This document shows, in pieces, positions 40,521-46,317 of a stretch of 46,317 nt of DNA. The position numbers and the translations under genes are program-made. Below the pieces are notes generated by a model. The model was not told the DNA's origin and did not search any database. It saw only the letters and a program-made list of their open reading frames with translations. How positions within the stretch are numbered: the stretch's first letter is position 1; every line of letters begins with the position of its first letter. This DNA comes from Bdellovibrionaceae bacterium UBA2351. GTDB taxonomy: Bacteria; Bdellovibrionota; Bdellovibrionia; Bdellovibrionales; Bdellovibrionaceae. The stretch lies in NCBI GenBank assembly GCA_002344565.1, contig DDTZ01000035.1:1-46317 (forward strand), given 5' to 3'.

Positions 40521-42212
40521 ATGGATATAATACTTAGCTATTTACATTCGGGTTTTACTCAAGTCTTTTCTTTTATCGTACTTTTAGGCGTTCTAGTTTT
40601 TGTCCACGAGCTTGGACATTTTTTGGTCGCTCGCTGGTGCGGAGTTCGCGTTGAAGTTTTCAGTTTGGGCTTTGGTAAAAAGATATTTCAATATAAAAAA
40701 GACGAAACGACGTACTGTATTTCGATTATTCCTCTTGGTGGCTACGTTAAAATGTTTGGCGAACAGCCCGGTGAAACAATACCTGAATCAGAAAGACCTT
40801 TTTCCTTTTCGCACAAAAAAGTCGGTCAACGTATCGCTGTTATCTTAGCAGGTCCGTTGATGAATTTAATTTTTGCGTTCTTCATTTTCATGATCGTCAG
40901 CTCTCTTGGAGAGCTAGTAAAAGCTCCGGTAGTTGGCGAGGTTCAACCGATTTCATCTGCGGAAAAGGCGGGTTTCAAGCCAGGCGATCGTGTTTTATCA
41001 GTTAATGGCCAAGAACTAAAAACATGGGATGATTTCCAAGCTGCACTTGATACTAACCTAGATTCAACTGTAGCTATCAATATTGAACGCGAACACACTA
41101 AAGAACGAGTTAAACTTGATGTTCCTGTTAAATCTAAAAAGAATCCCAATGTGGTTTCCTCTAAAACTCAGATTGGCGATGTCGATGGTTTGAATTTGTT
41201 TTCCTACGCGGCAGTAATTGCAGTTTCTCCTTCGTCACCCCTGGCCACAGCGGGCATTTTGAGCGGCGATCGCGTTTCCAAAATTAACGATATCGAAATC
41301 ACAAATTTCCGTGATTTAGAACCTGCACTTAATAAATTATATAACAGTGTAGACTCTGCAAAACCGGCAGAACTAAAGTTCAAGATTGCTCGAAATGAAA
41401 ACGATTCCAAAAAGAAACTGGAACAAGAATTCACAATTGCGGGTGTAGATACAACCAAACCAGTGACTCTTGAATCTCTGAAGGTGGAATCGACTCAGCT
41501 TTATGTCGACCGCGTAATGCCCGATTCACCGGCTCAAAAAGCGGGAATCCAAAAGGGCGATCGCATTGTTTCAATTAATGGAAAAAAGCTAACGGTGTGG
41601 GAAGATATTTTAAACAACATTAAATCTTTCGACGGCAATGGCAAATTGGCTATGGAAGTACGTCGCGGCGACGAGATGATAAAAGTGGATGTTACTCCCA
41701 ACATGACGACCCATATGACCCAGCACGGGACCGAGGAAAAGCGCTTCACTATCGGAATCAGTCCTTATCTGATGTACGCCGCTCCAGAAACGGTTCTTCT
41801 GAAGTTCACCGATATTTCTTCGATTTTAAAACGTTCGACAGAGCGTACATGGGACGTGTCGGTTATGACCGTGTTAAGTTTCGTTAAATTGATCAATGCA
41901 GAGTTATCACCAAAAAATATTGGGGGTATCTTTTCAATTGCCCAGGCAGCCAACGAAACGTTTAAAATCGGTCTTGTGGCATTCCTTCAAATGATGGCGC
42001 TCATTTCGATCAATCTATTTATTTTAAATTTGTTGCCGATTCCAATTTTGGACGGTGGTCATCTCGTGTTCTACACTATTGAAGCAATTAAGGGATCTCC
42101 CCTGAGCATGAATAAAATTGAACTAGCTCATAAAGTCGGAATGATTTTGCTATTCAGCTTGATGGTTTTTGCGCTATTCAATGACTTCCGACGCATGCTC
42201 GGCTTTATGTAA
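40521..42212 (+). CDS. rseP: RseP-type site-2 protease with three PDZ domains
   Basis: Membrane zinc metalloprotease that performs intramembrane cleavage, for example of anti-sigma factors and leftover signal peptides. Active-site HELGH at residues 29-33 in the first helix; a second catalytic part near the C-terminus, PIPILDGGHLVFY, gives the LDG ligand. The family signature FGFGKK-like SLGFGKKIFQYK and YCISIIPLGGYVKMFGE follow. At 563 residues it is about 110 longer than E. coli RseP because it has three PDZ-like repeats: about 135-180 (SAEKAGFKPGDRVLSVNG), 225-270 (LATAGILSGDRVSKIND) and 330-375 (PAQKAGIQKGDRIVSING). Its stop codon touches the tsaB ATG. Confidence 0.95.
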   Translation: MDIILSYLHSGFTQVFSFIVLLGVLVFVHELGHFLVARWCGVRVEVFSLGFGKKIFQYKKDETTYCISIIPLGGYVKMFGEQPGETIPESERPFSFSHKKVGQRIAVILAGPLMNLIFAFFIFMIVSSLGELVKAPVVGEVQPISSAEKAGFKPGDRVLSVNGQELKTWDDFQAALDTNLDSTVAINIEREHTKERVKLDVPVKSKKNPNVVSSKTQIGDVDGLNLFSYAAVIAVSPSSPLATAGILSGDRVSKINDIEITNFRDLEPALNKLYNSVDSAKPAELKFKIARNENDSKKKLEQEFTIAGVDTTKPVTLESLKVESTQLYVDRVMPDSPAQKAGIQKGDRIVSINGKKLTVWEDILNNIKSFDGNGKLAMEVRRGDEMIKVDVTPNMTTHMTQHGTEEKRFTIGISPYLMYAAPETVLLKFTDISSILKRSTERTWDVSVMTVLSFVKLINAELSPKNIGGIFSIAQAANETFKIGLVAFLQMMALISINLFILNLLPIPILDGGHLVFYTIEAIKGSPLSMNKIELAHKVGMILLFSLMVFALFNDFRRMLGFM

Positions 42213-42941
42213 ATGAAAATACTTGCCTTAGAAACATCAACGGGCCACGGCGGTGTGGCCCTACTAGAAAACGATAACGTTAAATTTCAAATGTTATCTC
42301 GCGAACAAAGAAGCCATAGCGAAATTGTTCACTCTTACATCGAACAAGGCCTTTCGCAGCTTTCTTGGAAAATTTCAGAAATAGATTTATTTGCGACAAC
42401 GATTGGCCCTGGCAGCTTTACCGGGATTCGAGTTTCTATTAACTCTACAAAATCGTTTTCTTTTGTTTTTAACAAACCCATCATCGGCGTAGATTCCTTG
42501 CTGAATATGGCTCACGTGAATAGACACCTTCTTGAATCTTCGAAAGAAGCTGCTTTAATTACGTGCATGATTAACGCGTATAAAAACATGGTTTATCTTG
42601 GTCAGTATCAACTAAGAGATGGAAAAATATACGTCGTTACAGAACCGACCGTCGTTCGCGTGCAAGACCTAGGAACGGTGATCAAAGACAAAACCCTTGT
42701 CGTTGGTGATGGATATATGGTGTATGAACCCCACTTTAGTGATGAAGTTAAACCTTTATCCCTAAGACCGACCGGTGTTTCTGACTACCCCTCGGCCGAA
42801 ATGACCGCAAAACTAGCCAAACTACTTTGGACTGAAAATAAGTCGAACTCAACCTTTGAATGGAATTTGATTTCACCCCTTTACCTTCGCGCTTCAGAAG
42901 CCGAAGAGAATAAAAAGGGAATTAAATACACACCACTCTAG
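42213..42941 (+). CDS. tsaB: TsaB, subunit of the t6A tRNA modification complex
   Basis: Inactive-paralogue partner that with TsaD and TsaE makes threonylcarbamoyl-adenosine at tRNA position 37. Hallmarks: ILALETSTGHGGVALLE at the start, HSEIVHSYIEQGL, GPGSFTGIRVSIN and VDSLLNMAH. The length of 242 residues is normal. The ATG directly follows the rseP stop, and no separate binding site is visible, so translation is probably coupled. Cytoplasmic. Confidence 0.93.
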   Translation: MKILALETSTGHGGVALLENDNVKFQMLSREQRSHSEIVHSYIEQGLSQLSWKISEIDLFATTIGPGSFTGIRVSINSTKSFSFVFNKPIIGVDSLLNMAHVNRHLLESSKEAALITCMINAYKNMVYLGQYQLRDGKIYVVTEPTVVRVQDLGTVIKDKTLVVGDGYMVYEPHFSDEVKPLSLRPTGVSDYPSAEMTAKLAKLLWTENKSNSTFEWNLISPLYLRASEAEENKKGIKYTPL

Positions 42942-42949
42942 AGGTTCAC

Positions 42950-43891
42950 ATGGAATTAGTGAATAAGTTAGGTTCGTCGGAGACGAATAAAAAAAATATC
43001 TGGGCAATCCAATCAGGCAAAGGCGGCGTTGGAAAAACGTTCGTTACGTCAAGCTTGGCTCTTACGCTTTCAAAATTGCAATACAGCGTACTTGTGATCG
43101 ACTTAGATTTGAGCGGTGCCAATATTCACACGGCGCTGGGTTTGAACCCGTCTCATTTAAACTTAAGACATTATCTTGAGGGCCAAAAAGATATCTCTCA
43201 AATCATTATTCCGACTTCGTATCCTAAACTATCTTATATTCAAGGTATTTGGGATTCATGGTTACCTTTCAACTTTGATGAATTCAATGAGCAGAAATTT
43301 TTCACAGATCTTAGAGCTCTAAATTTTGATTATATCCTTATCGATTTCGGTGTGGGATCATTTGAAAAGTATTTCAATTTATATTTAGAGTGCGATGAAA
43401 AAATTTTAGTTTCATCTCCAGAACCTACTAGCATCGAAAAAAACTATCGTTTTATCGAGAGCTACATTTGCCAAAATTTGAAAAGCAAATCAACTCCGGA
43501 AGCTTTCAATAAATTGATTTCAACTTTAAGAGACTTCCGTCACAAATCTTTAGATAAACCATTTTCTTTCAAAACATATTTAAAGGAAAACGAAGGTTTA
43601 ACTCTTGAGCCGTTTAATAAATTAAATCGTGAACCTATTAAATTGATTTTGAACGGCATACGCAGTCATTCAGTTTCTGATCTAGGATATTCAATTAAGA
43701 GTGTTTGTAACAAGTACTATGGTCTTCACATTGAATACGTGGGCTTTCTGGAATTCGATAATTCAGTCTGGCAGTCTATTAAAAATCGCGAGCCTGTTTT
43801 AATCTCGCAGCCATTTACACCTGTTGCTGGTCAGTTTCTAAATATCTGCAAAAACTTGACAGAGCCTGAAAACCTACGCGCTGTTGTTTAG
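42950..43891 (+). CDS. MinD/ParA-family ATPase (FlhG-like)
   Basis: Deviant-Walker ATPase of the MinD/FlhG group. N-terminus: IWAIQSGKGGVGKTFVTSSLAL (Walker A with the lysine K-G-G-V-G-K-T), VLVIDLDLSGANIHTALG, and the switch segment DYILIDFGVGSFEKYFNLYLECD. It has the additional mid-region found in FlhG-type proteins (RHKSLDKPF...). No clear MinD amphipathic C-terminal membrane helix is visible, so the exact relative is uncertain. It is directly followed by a J-domain/HTH protein gene; the pair may work together in placing envelope or motility structures. Inference only. Confidence 0.85.
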   Translation: MELVNKLGSSETNKKNIWAIQSGKGGVGKTFVTSSLALTLSKLQYSVLVIDLDLSGANIHTALGLNPSHLNLRHYLEGQKDISQIIIPTSYPKLSYIQGIWDSWLPFNFDEFNEQKFFTDLRALNFDYILIDFGVGSFEKYFNLYLECDEKILVSSPEPTSIEKNYRFIESYICQNLKSKSTPEAFNKLISTLRDFRHKSLDKPFSFKTYLKENEGLTLEPFNKLNREPIKLILNGIRSHSVSDLGYSIKSVCNKYYGLHIEYVGFLEFDNSVWQSIKNREPVLISQPFTPVAGQFLNICKNLTEPENLRAVV

Positions 43892-43966
43892 CAACTTTGT
43901 TTAGGGCTTTTTGACCCAGACCAAAGACTGAGTATTTGTTTTAAATTGATTTAAACTGATTTGATC

Positions 43967-43996
43967 TTGAACTCCCTGTACTTAAATCGATATAAT
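43967..43996 (+). promoter_or_regulatory. Sigma70-type promoter of the J-domain/HTH gene
   Basis: TTGAAC (43967-43972) and TATAAT (43991-43996) are separated by 18 bases, a good housekeeping promoter about 50 bases before the start codon. Several TTTAAA motifs lie just upstream (43940-43956). Confidence 0.65.
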
Positions 43997-44015
43997 CCTA
44001 GGTAAGGAAAATATT

Positions 44016-44034
44016 AATTTAAAGGATTTAAATT
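44016..44034 (+). repeat. AT-rich inverted repeat in the leader of the J-domain/HTH gene
   Basis: AATTTAAA (44016-44023) and TTTAAATT (44027-44034) pair perfectly around a 3-base spacer, downstream of the promoter and 12 bases before the start codon. It may be an operator or a weak mRNA hairpin. Confidence 0.55.
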
Positions 44035-44045
44035 AGGGCAGCCTT

Positions 44046-44657
44046 ATGAAATCAAACTTTTATGAAATTTTAGAACTAAGTACAAACGCCGCTCAACACG
44101 AAATTACTACTGCGTATGATCGAGCGAAAACGACTTACTCTGGTGACAATCCCGCTATCTACACCATCTTTAGTGACCAAGAAGCCCGAGAGTTACTGTC
44201 AATGATCGAAGAGGCCTACTCAATTTTAGGCAACAAAACTCTAAGAAATATATACGACCAGCGTTTGTTGGGCCAATCGAAAATCAATCCCGAAGATCTA
44301 ACCTATGATTCAATTTTGAATGCAAGTCGTTTAATTTTTCAGGAATCAAAAGTAGATACTAAAAAAGCAACGTTCACTCGCAATGAAGATATCGAAAAAG
44401 AAATTGCTGCGTGTGAAAATTGGACTGGTGATATGCTTAAAAAAGTTCGTGAGTACAAAAATGTGACTCTTGAAAAATTAAGCGAAACAATCAAAGTGAA
44501 TTCGTTCTACATCAAAGCTATCGAAGCTATGACACCGAACAATTTGCCGGCCCCTGTATTCGTTCGTGGTTACGTAATTCAAATGGCCAAAGAGTTAGGA
44601 CTAAATGCAAAGTTAGTAGCTGATTCTTATATGAAAAATTACAGCAAAGCGAATTAA
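44046..44657 (+). CDS. Degenerate J-domain and RodZ-like HTH protein
   Basis: Fusion of two known modules. Residues about 3-75 form a J-domain-like helical bundle (NFYEILELSTNAAQHEITTAYDRAK, and EEAYSILGNKTLRNIYDQRL), but the HPD tripeptide that activates Hsp70 is absent; the loop reads GDNPAIY. Residues about 125-195 match the helix-turn-helix of the RodZ N-terminus (VREYKNVTLEKLSETIKVNSFYIKAIE, then PAPVFVRGYVIQMAKELGL). No membrane helix or periplasmic tail as in RodZ. It could be a scaffold that contacts the MinD-like ATPase or cell-shape machinery. It has its own promoter, and rluD follows 5 bases after the stop. Confidence 0.82.
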   Translation: MKSNFYEILELSTNAAQHEITTAYDRAKTTYSGDNPAIYTIFSDQEARELLSMIEEAYSILGNKTLRNIYDQRLLGQSKINPEDLTYDSILNASRLIFQESKVDTKKATFTRNEDIEKEIAACENWTGDMLKKVREYKNVTLEKLSETIKVNSFYIKAIEAMTPNNLPAPVFVRGYVIQMAKELGLNAKLVADSYMKNYSKAN

Positions 44658-44662
44658 TTCCA

Positions 44663-45652
44663 ATGAATGAGCGACTCGTTTTCATCGTCGCCATTGATGC
44701 TTCTGATTCTCGTTTAGATAAATACTTATCGCTGCAACCGCCCATATCATCACGATCTCGGGCGGAATACTTGATTGATGCCGGTCTCGTTTCCGTAAAT
44801 GGAAAACTGGCAAAAGCTTCATATAAACTAAAACCCAACGACACAATCGAAGTTGAAATCCCCACTCCCAAAGCGACTGATTTAAAACCTCTCGATATTC
44901 CGCTGGATATCATTTTTGAAGACAATGACGTTATCGTTGTAAATAAGCCGGCAGGACTTGTCGTTCACCCGGCGGCAGGACATGAAGATGATACTCTAGT
45001 AAACGCTCTGATGGCTCATACTAAAAATCTATCTATGAAGTTTGGAGAAGATCGACCCGGAATCGTTCATCGTATCGACAAGGAAACCAGTGGCTTGTTA
45101 GTTATTGCAAAGAATGATCTAGCTCACCAGAACTTAAGCGATCAATTCAAGCAACGTTCGATTAATCGACTATACGAAGCTGTTTGCGTAGGATCACCAA
45201 AAACTAGCTCAGGTGAAATTACGTCTATCATTGCACGACATCCTAATGATCGTAAACGGTTCGCCTCAATAAAAGATACACGCGGTAGAATTGTAACGAC
45301 TCCTTCCGAAGATATCACGATCGGCAAAGTTGCAAAGACAAGTTTCAAAGTTTTAAAAGATCGATCATCAGCCTCATTAATTCAGCTGAAACTTTTCACA
45401 GGGCGCACACATCAAATACGTGTTCACATGTCCGAATTGGGTCATCCTCTTTTGGGTGATAAGCTATATTCTAATGCTCAAGCCTCGAAAAAAATCTCTG
45501 GTGAAATGAAAACAGAACTAGAAAATCTAAAGCGTTTTTTACTTCATGCTAAAGTATTAGGATTCGTTCACCCTACGACTCAAAAAGAAATGAATTTTGA
45601 AATCGATTGGCCTGCTCAAGAAAAAACATTCCTTAGAAAGTGGTTTCCATGA
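44663..45652 (+). CDS. rluD: Ribosomal large subunit pseudouridine synthase (RluD family)
   Basis: Makes pseudouridines in 23S rRNA. N-terminal S4-type RNA-binding domain (RLDKYLS, then RAEYLIDAGLVSVNGKLAKASYKLKPNDTIEVEI). The catalytic domain has IIFEDNDVIVVNKPAGLVVHP, the active-site GIVHRIDKETSGLLV with Asp, and the C-terminal GRTHQIRVHMSELGHPLLGD. The length of 329 residues fits RluD/RluC. The exact target positions cannot be told from sequence. The stop overlaps the pgeF start by 3 bases (ATGA). Confidence 0.93.
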   Translation: MNERLVFIVAIDASDSRLDKYLSLQPPISSRSRAEYLIDAGLVSVNGKLAKASYKLKPNDTIEVEIPTPKATDLKPLDIPLDIIFEDNDVIVVNKPAGLVVHPAAGHEDDTLVNALMAHTKNLSMKFGEDRPGIVHRIDKETSGLLVIAKNDLAHQNLSDQFKQRSINRLYEAVCVGSPKTSSGEITSIIARHPNDRKRFASIKDTRGRIVTTPSEDITIGKVAKTSFKVLKDRSSASLIQLKLFTGRTHQIRVHMSELGHPLLGDKLYSNAQASKKISGEMKTELENLKRFLLHAKVLGFVHPTTQKEMNFEIDWPAQEKTFLRKWFP

Positions 45653-46317
45653 TTCAGAAAACAAAAGGTCTTCACTTTGAAGATGATAAAATAGAGATTT
45701 TCTTTGGAAATAAATTCTTTGAACTAACAGAACTCACAAGCCTCAAGCCTACAGGTGTACATACTGTGAAGCAAACTCACAGTGATATCTTTCATGTGAT
45801 TAATCGTCCCGAGCCTATTCATCCTCAACCTGAAGGCGATGCCTTGGGAACGCAGCTACCTAAGCAATACTTGGCCATTAAAACCGCAGATTGCCTGCCC
45901 GTCATGGTTCACGATCCAGACACTAACAAGATAGCTGCCATTCATGCAGGCTGGAAAGGCGTGGCGATTGGAATTGTTCCCAAAACCGTAGCTAGCTTTT
46001 TTCAAAACTCGAAAAACCTTCGCGTTTTCGTTGGGCCGCACATTACTAAAAGTTCTTTCGAAATTAAAGACGACGTCCTTCAGCAGCTTAAAAGCTCATT
46101 GCCCGCATTTGCGTGGGCGAAACTCTCGATAGACACTAAGGATGATAAATTTCATGTAGATTTGGTTGATATAGTAAAGCTGCAAATTCAATCTCAGTTC
46201 CCAAACACTCATTTAGATATTAAAGATTCAAACATAGATACAAAGACAACCGAAGATTACAACTCTCACCGCCGAGACGCCAAAAACGCCGGCCGAAACA
46301 TCTCGTACATACGCTTA
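45649..46317 (+). CDS. pgeF: Peptidoglycan editing factor PgeF, right end cut by window edge
   Basis: Laccase-domain (YfiH/DUF152) protein that hydrolyses wrongly made UDP-MurNAc-L-Ser so that peptidoglycan keeps L-Ala at that position. My translation shows the family signatures in order: VKQTHSD near residue 41, the metal-binding IKTADCLPVMV and AIHAGWKGVAIG, then VGPHITKSSFEIKDDV, and near the edge TEDYNSHRRDAKNAGRNISYIRL. Only a few residues are probably missing. It begins inside the rluD stop codon. Fits with nagZ, amgK and murU in the same window as a fourth peptidoglycan-salvage or quality-control gene. Confidence 0.92.
   Translation, partial: MIQKTKGLHFEDDKIEIFFGNKFFELTELTSLKPTGVHTVKQTHSDIFHVINRPEPIHPQPEGDALGTQLPKQYLAIKTADCLPVMVHDPDTNKIAAIHAGWKGVAIGIVPKTVASFFQNSKNLRVFVGPHITKSSFEIKDDVLQQLKSSLPAFAWAKLSIDTKDDKFHVDLVDIVKLQIQSQFPNTHLDIKDSNIDTKTTEDYNSHRRDAKNAGRNISYIRL

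Noticed and set aside
1..46317. tRNA, rRNA, CRISPR arrays, insertion sequences and phage genes
   Set aside because: I looked for tRNA-type T-loop sequences, evenly spaced direct repeats outside genes, transposase or integrase motifs and long inverted repeats, and found none I could support. A tRNAscan or profile search would settle this.

Overview
The window looks like a chromosomal segment of a low-to-moderate GC (about 40%, judged by eye) Gram-negative bacterium of the Bdellovibrio type (Bdellovibrionota). The pointers are the dense load of secreted proteins, lipoproteins and unrecognised exported proteins, a sigma54 activator with a non-receiver sensor domain, a GlbO-like truncated hemoglobin, several depolymerase-type hydrolases (nuclease, S9 peptidase, PHB depolymerase) and a MinD-like/J-HTH gene pair. 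Genus and species cannot be fixed from sequence reading alone. I see no rRNA, tRNA, CRISPR array, phage or transposase.

Left part (1-15.5 kb): a large exported protein running off the left edge (minus), a lipoprotein DNA/RNA endonuclease (plus), nagZ with an exported partner gene (minus), then a plus-strand block with a TadG-like membrane protein and two exported low-complexity proteins. Next comes an S9-family peptidase lipoprotein, convergent with the overlapping pair amgK-murU (muramic acid salvage). With nagZ here and pgeF at the right edge, four peptidoglycan-salvage or quality-control genes lie in 46 kb.

Middle (15.6-35.5 kb): a sensor protein with what looks like a decayed AAA+ domain, a secreted protein made of eight 12-residue aromatic/His repeats, a sigma54 activator, a TonB-like protein, a 41-residue very basic protein, a beta-barrel protein and a lipoprotein. 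Then galU, an exported protein and priA form a tightly packed run. From 27.4 to 31.1 kb lies a string of small exported proteins and a type IV pilin, mostly single genes closed by their own hairpin terminators. Two adjacent genes share a new-looking Cys/Trp module and a duplicated upstream region. A CFI-box protein, a FAD protein, a PHB depolymerase and a DUF2330 protein follow.

Right part (35.6-46.3 kb) is a housekeeping run, all plus strand: rpsB, tsf, pyrH, frr, uppS, cdsA, rseP, tsaB, a MinD-like ATPase, a degenerate J-domain/HTH protein, rluD and pgeF (cut by the edge). It joins translation, lipid-carrier and phospholipid synthesis, envelope proteolysis and tRNA/rRNA modification.

The observations most worth following are the 12-residue repeat protein, the two-gene YEWS-module family, the pseudo-AAA+ regulator, two hairpins that bury the ribosome binding site of secreted hydrolases, and the orphan TadG-like cluster.
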